Positions 53,548 to 64,000 of a stretch of DNA of 64,000 bases are shown here, one piece after another. The stretch lies in assembly GCF_000716675.1 (NCBI RefSeq), contig NZ_JNXT01000008.1:186001-250000 (forward strand), read 5' to 3'. The translations under genes and the position numbers were made by a program. Source of the stretch: Streptomyces alboflavus. Its GTDB lineage: Bacteria > Actinomycetota > Actinomycetes > Streptomycetales > Streptomycetaceae. A model generated the notes under the pieces. The model was not told where the DNA came from. It saw only the letters and a program-made list of their open reading frames with translations, and did no database searches. The stretch's first letter is position 1; every line of letters starts with the position of its first letter.

Positions 53548-56500
53548 CGGGCATCGAGCTGTGCTGTCTGTTCGGCGCTGAGCGGCGAGAGTGCCGACGT
53601 CGCGCCGGGGCCGTCGGGGGCGGCCAGGGTCTTCAGGGCCGTGATCCAGTGCCGGGCGAGCGCGGCGACGGCCGCCTCGTCGAGTGCGGCGGGGGCCCAG
53701 GTGAACCGGGTGTGCAGGGCGGGGCCTTCGGGGGTGTCCCGGGTGACGGCGTTCAGCTCGACGGCGTGCGCCATCGGCAGGTCGTCGTCGATGGCGCCGC
53801 CGAGGACCCCGGCCTCGGGCGCCGCGGTCCAGGGGCGCTCGTCCGCGCCGCCGCCCGCGCCGAACCGGCCGAGGTAGTTGAAGGCGAGGGCCGGGGCGGG
53901 CAGGGCGGCGAGTTCGGCTCCGGGCCCGGCCGTCAGGTGGCGAAGGAGACCGTGGCCGATGCCGCTGTCGGGCAGCCGCCCCAGGGCGTCCCTGATCCGC
54001 GCCACGGTCCGGCCTGGCGGCTCGTCGGCGGCGGCCTCCAGGCGTACCGGATACAGACTGGTGAACCAGCCGACCGTGCGGGACAGGTCGAGGCCGTCCT
54101 CGATCTGCTCCTCGCGCCCGTGGCCCTCGACGTGGGCGAGGAAGCGCACCCGCTCCTGGCCGCCCCAGTCGCGTACGGCGGTGGCGAGCGCGGCGAGCAG
54201 GACGTCCTGGACGCGGGCGCCGTGCGCCTGAACGGCCCGGGTCAGCAGCGGCCGGGTGTGCTCGGCGTCGAGGACGACGGTGCTGTGCCGGGCCTGGCCG
54301 ACCGTGCCGAGGTCGCCCGTCGTGAGTCGCGGGAGCGCGTCCGGGGAGTCCACCACCTCACGCCACACCGCCAGTTCGTCGTCGCGCCGGGCGGCCTGCC
54401 GGTGCAGGGCGTGGCTCCAGGCGCGGAACGACGTCGGTACGGCGGCGGGTTCGGGGAGCCTCCCCGCGCGGACGTCCTCGGCCGCTCGGGAGAGGTCGTC
54501 CAGCAGGATGCGCCAGGAGACCCCGTCCACCACGAGGTGGTGCACGACCAGCAGGAGTCGGCCCGTGCCCGCTCCGGGCGGCAGATAGGCGCGGGCGCGC
54601 ACCATCCGTCCGGCGGCGGGGTCGAGCGCGGCGGCCAGTTCGGCGACCTCCGCCGCCAGCTCCTCCTCGCTCAACCGGTCCTCGCGCGCCCGCAGTTCGA
54701 GTACGTCCGCCGCGCCGACGCCGTCCTCCGGCGGCACCTCGAAGGTCCCGGCGTCGAGGTCGACCCTGGCGCGCAGCACGTCGTGCCGTCGGAGCACGGC
54801 GGCGAGCAGCGCCTGTAGCGTCTCTGCGGAGATGCCCGGCGGCAGGGTCAGGAGCATCGACTGGCTGAACCGCCCGACGGGGCCCCGGCGTTCGGCGAGC
54901 CAGCGCATGATCGGCGTCAGCGGCGCGCCCCCGACGGCCGACATCTCCGGCGCGGCGGTCGCGGGCCGTACGGCGCCGGGCTCGCGCGCGGTGACGAGCG
55001 CGGCGAGCCGGCGCACGGTGGGCTGCTCGAAGATCTCTCGCGGGGTGACGCGCAGTCCCGCGGCCCGGGCGCGGGCGACGAGCTGGATGGAGAGGATGCT
55101 GTCGCCGCCGAGGGCGAAGAAGTCGTCCTCGGCCCCGACCGAGGGCAGTCCGAGCACGGCGGCGAAGGCCTCCGCGAGCGCCTCCTCCTCGGGCCCCTCG
55201 CACCCGGCACGGCCGACCGCCGACGCGAAGTCCGGCGCGGGCAGCGCCGCCCGGTCCAGCTTGCCGTTCGGCGTGACGGGCAGCTCGTCCACGGTGACGA
55301 AGGCGCTCGGCACCATGTGGTCGGGCAGCGTCCGCGCGAGGGCGGCGCGCAGGGCGTCGGTGTCGATGCCGCCCGCGCGCGCCACCTCGCCCATGCCCGC
55401 GTCCGGGCCCTCGCCCACACCCGCGCCGTCACGACCGCCAACGCCGACACCGACGCTGACACCTACGGCGACACCGCCCCTGCCGCCGTTGCCGCCGCCG
55501 ACACCGTCGCCGTCGCCCGCCGGAACGAGATACCCCACCAGACGCCGCGGACCACCCCCGGCACCCCCGACACCGTCCCCGCCCGCAGGCTGATGCACCG
55601 TCACCGCGGCGGCCCGCAACGGCACGGCCGCGTGCAGCGCCGCCACGATCTCCCCGGGCTCCACCCGGAACCCGCGGATCTTGATCTGGTCGTCGCCGCG
55701 CCCGTAGTAGCGCAGCACCCCGTGCGCGTCCCGGGAGACCAGGTCCCCCGTGCGGTACATGCGGCTGCCCGGGGCGCCGCCCGGCTCGGCGACGAACCGT
55801 TCGGCGGTGAGCGCGGTCCTGCCCAGATAGCCCTGGGCCACTCCGGTGCCCGCCGCGTACAACTCGCCCACCGTGCCCGGCGGTACGGGCCGCAGCATGC
55901 CGTCGAGGACGTGCAGGCGGACCCCGGTCAGCGGGGTGCCGATGGGCGGCGCCCCGGACGGGTCGAGCGGGGCGCTCATGGTGACGCAGGCGGTGGCCTC
56001 GGTCGGACCGTAGGCGTTGACCATGCGGCGGCCCGGAGCCCAGCGCCCGGCGAGGGACGCGGTGCAGGCCTCGCCGCCGACCACGAGGGTGCGCAGCGCG
56101 TCCAGGCCGTCCGGTGCGAGCCCGGTGAGCGCGGTGGGCGGGATCAGGGCGTGGCTGACCCGGCGCCCGGCCAGTGTCTCGCCGAGCAACTCGCCTGCCA
56201 GCGGCCCGGGTTCGGGCACGACGAGGGTGGCCCCGGTGGCCAGCGCCATCAGGGTCTCCATCACCGAGGCGTCGAACGACGGCGAGGCCAGTTGCAGCAC
56301 CCGGCTCGTCGGGTCGATGGCGAGCCGTTCGGCCTGCGCGGCGGCCAGCGAGGCGAGGCCGCGGTGCGCGGTCACCACGCCCTTGGGACGGCCGGTCGAC
56401 CCGGAGGTGTAGATCACGTACGCGGGGTGCTCGGGCGTGACGGCGACGTCCGCGAACGCCTCTCCCCCGTCGCCGGGTCCACGGTCGTCCGCGCCCGCGT

Positions 56501-59500
56501 CGTCGACGTACAGCGCGCCCGGGAAGCGCACGGCGAGTCCGCGGTGGGTGAGGACCCGGGCCGGGGCGGCGTCGGTCAGCATGTGCCGGATCCGCTCGTC
56601 GGGGTAGTCCGGGTCGACGGGCAGGTGCGCGGCGCCCGCCTGCTGCACGGCGAGCTGGGCGACGACCAGGGCGGTGGAGCGCGGCAGGACGACGGCGACG
56701 ACGTCACCGGGGCGTACGCCGTCGGCGGCGAGCCGCGCGGCAAGGGCCCGTGCCCGCGCGTCGAGGCGGGCGTAGCTCAGCCGCTCCTCGGGGGCGTCCA
56801 CGGCCGTGGCGTCGGGCCGGGCCGCAACCTGGTCGGCGACGAGCCGGGCCCAGGTGCGGGCGGGCTCGGCGGGCGGGCCCACGCGGTGTCCGGCGAGGGC
56901 CGTCCGCTCGTCGTCCAGGAGGAGGTCGAGGGCGCCGACCCGGGTTCCGGGCGCGGTCACCAGGGTGCGGAGGACCTGCCGGACCCGTTCGGCGAGGGCG
57001 ACGACGGTGGCCCGGTCCACCGCGGCGGGCTGATGGGTGAGCCGGAGGGTCAGTTCGGGGCCGGGGATCGCGACGAAGGTGAGCGGGTAGTGGGTGGCGT
57101 CCTTGCCGCGTACGTCGTCGACGCCGAGCCCGGCCGCGGCGCCCAGGGCGGTGAGCGCGTCGGCGGGATAGTTCTCCAGGGCGGTCAGGGTGTCGAAGAG
57201 GGTGCCGTGTCCTGCGGCGCGCTGGATGTCGGCGAGGCCCAGGTGGTGGTGCGCGAGGAGCGCCGTGAAGTCGTCGCGCACCCGCTGGAGCAGGGCGTCG
57301 AGGGTGTCCTCGGGGCGGGTGCGGACGCGGACCGGGACGGTGTTCACGAACAGGCCGATCATCTCCGTCACGCCCGGCACCTCCGCCGGGCGCCCCGCGA
57401 CCACCGTCCCGAAGACGACGTCACGGCGGCCGGTGCGCGCGCCGAGGACGAGCGCCCACGCGGTTTGCAGCAGGGTGCTCAGAGTGAGGTCGCGCTCCCG
57501 GGCGAACGCGGTGAGGCGGCCGCTGAGTTCCGCGTCCAGGCGCAGCGTGTGCTCCTCGGGCAGGTCGCCGCCGCCGGTGTGCTCCGGTACGAGGAGCGTC
57601 GGCTCGTCGACGCCGTCGAGTGCGGCCCGCCAGGCGTCGCGTGCCGCGGTGCGGTCCTGGGCCGCGAGCCAGCGCAGATAGTCCGGGTAGTGGGGTGCCT
57701 CGGCGAGGGCCGCGCCGCCGTAGCCGTGCAGGAGTTCGCGGACGAGGAGCGGCACGGACCAGCCGTCCAGGGCGACGTGGTGGGCGGTGAGCACGAGGTC
57801 GCTCGTGGTGTCGTCGTGGCGGATCAGGACGCCGCGCAGCAGGGGCGGCGCGGCCAGGTCGAAGCGGCGGATCCGCTCGTCCTCGACGCGTCGCCGGGCC
57901 CGGCGGTCCCGCTCCTTGGGCCTGCGGCGCCGCAGGTCGAGCTCGTCGAGGTCCGGCACGACGCCGGGCAGGACGCGCTGCGTCCAGGTGCCGTCGGCGG
58001 CGGTGAAGGCCGTGCGCAGCGGCGCGTGCCGGTCGAGCACGGCGGCGAGCGCGGCCCGCAGTCGGGCCGCGTCCACGGTGCCGGTCAGCCGGATCACGAC
58101 CTGGACGTGGTAGAGGTCGAGGCCACCCGCGCCGCCGTCCGTGCCGTCGTGCGTGCCGTACGCGTCGTGCGTGTCGTCGCGGCCGTCGTACGCGGAGTCG
58201 TACCGCGACAGGAACAGAAGTCCCTCCTGCAGCGGCGTGACCGGCCACTGCTCACCGGTCACCGGCGTGTCCGGCGACGCCGCCGTGCCTTGATCGGCCT
58301 CGGCGACCGCTGCCGCCGCGGCCACCAACCCCCGCACGGTCCGCTGCCGGAACACGTCCTGCGGGGTGAACCGCAGCCCCGTCTTCCGGGCGGCGCCCAC
58401 CAGTTGGATGGACAGGATGCTGTCGCCGCCCAGGGCGAAGAAGCTGTCGTCGAGACCGACCCGGTCCGTGTGCAGCAGCTCGGCGAACAGCACGGCGAGG
58501 GCCCGCTCCGCCTCCGTCCGGGGCTCCGCCCAGGCCTCGCCGGACGCGAACTCCGGGTCGGGCAGGGCCGCGCGGTCCAGCTTGCCGTTGGCCGTCACCG
58601 GCAGGGCGTCCAGCTCGACGAGGGCGGTGGGCACGAGGTGGGCGGGCAGCTGCGCCGCGAGGTGTTCCCGGACCCCGTCGAGGCCGGTGAGCGCGGCACG
58701 CGGGTCAGGCAGGTCACGCGGGTCACGCGGGACCACGTACCCGACGAGGTGGACGGTCCCCGTCCGCGTGTCCGTGCGCGCGGCGACGGCGGCGTGCGCC
58801 ACGTCCGGATGCGTCTCCAACACCCCCTGGATCTCTCCGGGTTCGACGCGCTGGCCGCGCAGCTTGAGCTGGTCGTCGCTGCGGCCCAGGTGTTCGAGCT
58901 CACCGTCGTGGCGGCGGCGGGCCAGGTCCCCGGTGCGGTAGAGCCGGGCACCGGGCGGGCCGTAGGGGTGGGCGACGAAGCGTTCGGCGGTGAGCGCGGG
59001 ACGGCCCTGGTAGCCGTGGGCCAGCTGGGCCCCGGCGAGGTACAGCTCACCGACGGCGCCCGGCGGCAGGGGCCGCAGGCGGGCGTCGAGGACCAGGGCC
59101 TCGGTGTTCCAGACCGGGCGGCCGATGGGGACGCGCCCGGAGCTGACGTCGCGCGCGGTGACGTGCCGCGCGGTGACGTCCACGGCGGCCTCGGTGGGCC
59201 CGTACAGGTTGTGCACGGCGGCACCCGGGACCAGCTCGTGGGCATCGGCGACGACGGCCGCGGTCAGGGTCTCGCCGCTCGCGAGGATCCGGCGGAGCGT
59301 GGCGCAGTCGGCGGGTTCGGCGGCGGCCGTGAAGGCGGCCAGCATGGACGGCACGAAGTGCACGGTGGTGACGGCGTGTTCGCGCAACAGCCGGGCGACC
59401 CGGGCCGGGTCACGGTGGTCGTCCGGTCCGGCGACGACCAGGGTGGCCCCGGCGAGCAGCGGCCAGAACAGCTCCCACACCGACACGTCGAAGGTGGCAG

Positions 59501-62500
59501 GAGTCTTCAGGAGCACCCGATCGTCGTCGGCAAGCCGGTAGGTGTCCTGCGCCCAGAGCAGCCGGTTGACGACGGCGGAGTGCGGGACGACGACGCCCTT
59601 GGGGCGCCCCGTCGAACCCGACGTGAAGATCACGTAGGCGGGGTCGCCGGGCCGCGGTGCCTTCGGCTCGGCGCGGCGGCTCGGCACGGCGTGCGCGGTG
59701 ATGTCGAGGAGGGGCGGGAGGGGGTTGGGTGGGGTGAGGGGTGACGGGCCGTCGGCCGGGGACAGGAGCGGCCCCGGGTCCAGGGGCACCCGCCCAGCCG
59801 CCGGCACCACGGCCGGCTCCCCGTCCCTCGGAAGGAGACGCGGCAGCTCCTCGTCCGCGTCAGGGGCGGGCGTCGGCACGCAGTCCAGGCGCGCGGCCAC
59901 CTCACCGTCGGCGACGAGCAGCGCGGCACCGGCGTCGGCGAGCAGGGACCGGATGCGCGCCGGAGGCCAGTCGGGGTCGACGGGCAGGTAGGCGGCACCG
60001 GCGCGCTGCACGGCGTGGACGGCGAGGACGAGTTCGGCGGAGCGCGGCAGGGCGACGGCCACCACGTGGCCGCGGCCGACGCCGCGTTCGGCGAGGAGGG
60101 CGGCGATCCGGTCGGCCTCGGTGTCGAACTCCGCGTAGGACCAGCGGCGGGGGCCGTCGCGCAGCGCCTCGGCGGACGGGGTGTGCGCGCACTGCCGGCG
60201 GACGAGTTCGGGCAGGGTCGTCGCGGGCACGGCGCGCATCGGTTCGGCGGCCCAGCGCGCGAGCGCCCCGCGGTCCTCGGCGTCGGTGACGGGCGCCTCG
60301 CCGATGGGGCGTCCGGGGTGGCGGCACAGCCAGTCCAGGAGTGCCGTGAACCGCCGTCCGAGGGCGGCGACCGTGGTCCTGTCGAACAGCGCGGTGCGGT
60401 AGTTGAGGGCGGCGCGCAGCCCGTCGCGGCCCGCTTCCTCGACGACGGCGAGCGTGAGGTCGAACTTCGCGCCGCGGGTCTCGACGAGCTGGACGTCGGC
60501 GGGCACGTCGCCGAAGGCCACGGTGTGGCCGGGCGCGTTCTGGTGGATGACGGCGACCTGGAAGAGCGGGTGCCGGGACAGGGAGCGCTCGGGGGCCAGC
60601 TCGTCCACCAGGCGCTCGAAGGGCAGCTCGCCGTGCTCGAAGGCGGCGAGGTCCATGTCCCGCACCCGCGCGAGGAGTTCGCGGAACGTGGGGTCGCCGG
60701 AGGTGTCGGTGCGCAGCACCACGGTGTTGGCCACGAGGCCGGGCAGGTCGCGCAGGCCGTCCTCGTCGCGTCCGCTCAGGAGGGTGCCGAGCGGCAGGTC
60801 GGTGCCCGCGCCGTGGGCGGTGAGGAGGGCGGCGAACGCCGCCTGGAGCGCCATGAACAGGGTGGCGCCGCCGTCCGCGGCGAGCCGGGACGCGGCGCGG
60901 TGCACGTCGGCGGGGACGGTGAACTCCACGGAGTCGCCCCGCTGGTCGACCTCGGCGGCGCGCGGCCGGTCGAGGGGCAGGGGCGTCTCGGCGGGGGCGC
61001 CCGCCAGGGTCCCGCGCCAGTGGGCGAGCAGCCGCCGCTCGTCCGCGGCGAGGGCGTCGGCCTGCCACAGGGTGTAGTCGGCGTACTGGAGGGCGGGCGC
61101 GGGCGGCGCGGCGGCGCCGGTCAGCTCGGCGGTGTAGAGCAGGGCGAGGTCGCGGGTCAGCGGCTCGACGGACCGCTCGTCGAAGGCGATGTGGTGCAGG
61201 ACCAGGAGCAGGGCGTACGTGCCGTCGGGGGCTTCGAGCGCGTGCGCGTGGAGCGGCGGCTCCTGCTCCAGGTCGAACTCGACGGCGGCGAGGCGCCGTG
61301 CGGTGTCCTCCAGGGTGTCGCCGGGTGCGACGGCGGTGTGCGCGAGCCGCGGCGCGACGTCGGTGAGGATCCGCTGGACGGGGCGCCCCTCGTGCTCGGG
61401 GTAGACGGTGCGCAGGATCTCGTGGCGGCGGGTGAGCGCGGCCAGGGCGCGGGGCAGGGCGTCGGCGTCCAGTGCCGCGTGCGGGCGCAGCAGCAGCGGG
61501 ACGGTGTAGGTGGTCGCGGATCCGGCGAGGCGGTGCAGGAACCAGAGGCGGGCCTGGGCGGGCGACAGCGGCAGCCGCTCGGGGCGCGGCACCGGCATCG
61601 GCCCGGCGACGGGCTCCCGCCGCACCGCAGGTACCGCCACCGCGTCGGCCTTGCCTCCCCCCTCCGCGAGATGCTCGGCGAGTTCCCCGACCGTCCGGAG
61701 CTCGAAGAGGGTACGGACCGACAACCGGACGCCCAGGGCCGCACGGATGCGCCCCGCGAGTCCGGTCACGAGCAGCGAGTGCCCGCCGAGGACGAAGAAG
61801 TCGTCGTCCAGTCCCACCGCACCGCAGCCCAGCGTGGTCTGGAACTGCTCGGCGAGCACCCGCTCCAGGTCGGTGCGCGGAGCGCGGCCGCCGGGCGCGG
61901 CAGCCTGCTCGGGCAGCGGCAGGGCTCCCGTGTCGAGCTTGCCGTTGGGGGTCAGCGGCAGCGCGGGCACGGGGACGAAGGCGCTGGGCACCATGTACGC
62001 GGGGAGGGTCTCGGCGCACACCGCGCGCAGGTCGGCGGCGCTCGCGCCGCCGGTGGTGTACGCGACGAGGCCGGGTCCGGTGGGCAGGTCGTCGCGCAGG
62101 ACGACGGCGGCCGACGGCACCCCGCCCCGGGAGCACAGGACCGCCTCGATCTCCGCGGTCTCCACGCGGAAGCCGCGCAACGAGACCTGCCGGTCGGCCC
62201 GGCCGAGGTACTGGGCCTGGCCGTCGGCGGACCAGCGGACCAGGTCTCCGCTGCGGTACATGCGCGCCCCCGGCGCCCCGAAGGGATCGGCGACGAAGCG
62301 GGTCGCGGTGAGCCCGTGCTGTCCCCGGTAGCCGCGCGCGAGGCCGCCGCCCGCCACGTACAGCTCCCCGGTGACACCGGGCGGGACGGGGCGCAGCGCG
62401 GAGTCGAGGACGTACAGGCGCAGGTCGTCGACGGCACGGCCGACGGGGCTCGTGCCGCGCGCGGTGGCCTCCCGCGCCCGCTCGGCGTCCAGTTCGTACG

Positions 62501-64000
62501 CGGTGACGTGCACGGTGGTCTCGGTGATCCCGTACATGTTGAGGAGCCGGGGCGCGTCGGGCAGCGTCAGCCAGGGCGTGACGCGGTGCGGGTCGAGTGC
62601 CTCGCCGCCGAACACGATGGTGCGCAGGGCGGCGGGGCGCGGTCCCTCGCCCGCGGTCAGGGCCTCGGTGAGCTGGTAGCAGGCGGACGGCGTCTGGTTG
62701 AGGACGGTGACGCCCTCGTCGTGCAGGAGCCGCAGGAAGTCAGGGGCGGAGCGGGTCACGTCGGCGGGGACGACGACGAGACGGCCGCCGTGCAGGAGCG
62801 CGCCCCACAGCTCCCAGACGGAGAAGTCGAAGGCGCAGGAGTGGAAGAGCGTCCACACGTCGTCGGGGCCCGACGGGCAGAGGTCGCGGGTGGCGTCGAA
62901 GAGCCGGGCGAGGTTCCGGCGGGTGACGACCACACCCTTGGGGCGGCCGGTGGAGCCGGAGGTGTAGATCAGGTAGGCGGCGTGGTCCGGCCGGACGGGT
63001 GCCGCGTCGACGGGCCCGCTCGGCAGCCGGTCGCGTTCGGCGGTGACCGCCGGGTCGTCCAGGTACAGCGCGGGGATGTCGTCGGGGACGCCCGCCGCCG
63101 TGCCGGTGGTGGTGAGCACGAGCGCGGGTGCCGCGTCGCCGAGTGTCCACGCGAGGCGGTCGGCGGGGTGGCCGGGGTCGAGCGGGACGTAGGCGGCGCC
63201 GGTCTTGACGACCGCGATGACGGCCTCCACGAGGTCGGGCGAGCGCGGCAGGAGCAGCGCCACCCGCTGTTCGGGGCCCGCGCCGCGCGCGATCAGGAGC
63301 CGGGCCAGGGAGTCGGTGCGCCGGTCGAGGTCCCCGTACGTCAGGGAGCGGCCCTCGTGCCGTACCGCCACCGCGTCCGGGCGGGCGGCCGCCACGGCGG
63401 CGAAGCGGTCGGCGACGTCCGGGACGCCGTCGAGGACGGCGTCCGGGTTCCACGTGCCGAGGACGGTCGTGCGCTCGTCCGGGGTGAGGACGGGCAGCCG
63501 GTCCAGGGGCTCGTCGGGGGTGGCGACGGCGGCGCCGAGCAGGGTGACGAGGTGCCGGGTGAGGCGCTGGACGGTGGCGGTGTCGAAGAGGTCGGCGCTG
63601 TGGTTGACGGCGCCCTCGAGGCGTCCCGAGTCCAGGTGGTGGGTGAAGCCGATCGTCAGGTCGAACTTCGCGGTGGGCGTCTCGCGCAGTCGGAAGTCGG
63701 CCTCGACGCCGGGCGCGGTGAACGGCGGCGCGGTGCGGCTCTGGTGGGTGAGCATCACCTGGAACAGCGGGTTGGCGGCGGAGCGTTCCGGGTTCAGCTC
63801 CTCCACGACCCGCTCGAACGGCACGTCGGCGTGGTCGAAGGCGTCCAGGGTGGTGGCCCGCACCCGGTCCAGGAGGGTCCGGAACGTGGGGCGTCCGGAC
63901 AGGTCGGCGCGCAGCACCAGGGTGTTGACGAAGAAGCCGACCAGGTTCTCGGTGCGGTGTTCGCCGCGCCCCGCGGTGGGGACGCCCAGCGGGATGTCGT
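53532..64000 (-). CDS. Non-ribosomal peptide synthetase, first gene in view, 5' end outside window
   Basis: The frame is open from the window edge (about 3490 residues in view) and enters inside an LCL condensation domain ([19 protein letters not shown]). The order is (C)-A-T, C-A-T, C-A-T-E. His motifs are HHIAFDERS near 61185, HHVALDGWS near 57770 and [10 protein letters not shown] (E) near 54525. Carrier motifs are GGHS (61790), GGDS (58425) and GGDS (55100). Predicted residues are Thr, Ser and a hydrophobic X(D). The Ser module has no E domain although its carrier motif and the next C domain are the epimerase-associated types. The end [15 protein letters not shown] is a probable docking tail. 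Starter module, acylation and any tailoring genes lie upstream beyond 64000. Confidence 0.95.
55381..55525 (-). repeat. Low-complexity insertion in module 3 A domain
   Basis: About 48 codons encode [20 protein letters not shown] and [14 protein letters not shown] repeats in the small C-terminal subdomain, just after YLVPAG. The DNA is a series of degenerate 6- to 9-bp units. Confidence 0.7.
58123..58205 (-). repeat. Asp/His/Thr-rich insertion in module 3 C domain
   Basis: About 27 codons ([19 protein letters not shown]) interrupt the first core of the C domain after FLSRYDSAY. The DNA repeats CGTCGTGCGTG-like units. Confidence 0.65.
58255..61589 (-). other. NRPS module 2 in view: C-A(Ser)-T, no epimerase
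   Basis: The C domain is LCL type ([16 protein letters not shown]) with HHIAFDERS. The A pocket from FDVSVWE, VHFVPS, ILASGET and [11 protein letters not shown] is D-V-W-H-L-S-L-V-D-K, serine. The carrier motif is GGDS ([13 protein letters not shown]). About 65 residues after the carrier Ser, the next C domain starts directly ([14 protein letters not shown]), leaving no room for an E domain. Confidence 0.88.
61590..64000 (-). other. NRPS module 1 in view: (C)-A(Thr)-T, C domain truncated by window edge
   Basis: The remaining C part is LCL type by its [11 protein letters not shown] segment; the HHxxxD motif is outside the window. The A pocket from FDFSVWE, VLNQTPS, IVFGGEA and [11 protein letters not shown] is D-F-W-N-V-G-M-V-H-K, threonine. 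The carrier motif is GGHS. Confidence 0.9.

Overview
The window is high-GC DNA with actinomycete-style operons and fits a Streptomyces chromosome. Supporting features are frequent GTG starts, a long-form glyceraldehyde-3-phosphate dehydrogenase, a GH19 chitinase behind a Streptomyces chitinase-type TGGTCTAGACCT repeat, a GH46 chitosanase, an aerobic formylglycine-generating enzyme and a LAL-type LuxR regulator. From memory, the GAPDH and the formylglycine enzyme resemble S. coelicolor genes near one chromosome end (SCO75xx), so a chromosome-arm position is plausible but unproven.

Bases 1-15.6 kb are an ordinary accessory region. In order it holds a partial secreted S33 peptidase, a STAS-GAF protein broken by a frameshift, an SGNH esterase with an upstream TetR regulator, GAPDH with its own terminator, an XRE/MmyB regulator divergent from a SnoaL-like protein, a GH46 chitosanase, and a LAL regulator broken by a frameshift. 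The LAL gene is divergent from a metallo-beta-lactamase-fold hydrolase plus carboxylesterase operon. A formylglycine-generating enzyme and a GH19 chitinase follow.

Bases 15.7-21.3 kb are an iron/siderophore block. A siderophore-interacting (ferric reductase) protein and two overlapping exporter-fold ABC half-transporters form a minus-strand operon. A siderophore-binding Tat-type lipoprotein is divergent from it, and an iron-box-like site lies between. A perfect 34-bp palindrome then separates the lipoprotein gene from the convergent NRPS operon.

Bases 21.4-64.0 kb are three giant co-directional NRPS genes on the minus strand, the first running off the window. They are read 64000 to 21383 and joined by identical GGAGG-N5-GTGA stop/start overlaps. 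I count 11 modules in view. Condensation-domain types, carrier-protein signatures and epimerase positions agree with a colinear order, with one exception. Binding-pocket residues read by eye predict ...Thr-Ser-(D)X-Thr-(D)X-Val-like-(D)Ser-like-(D)X-Gly-(D)Ser-X(basic?).

The last gene has no thioesterase. One module has the carrier and downstream condensation types expected around an epimerase, but no epimerase. No tailoring, MbtH, hydroxamate or catecholate genes are in view, so whether the peptide is the siderophore served by the neighbouring iron genes remains open.
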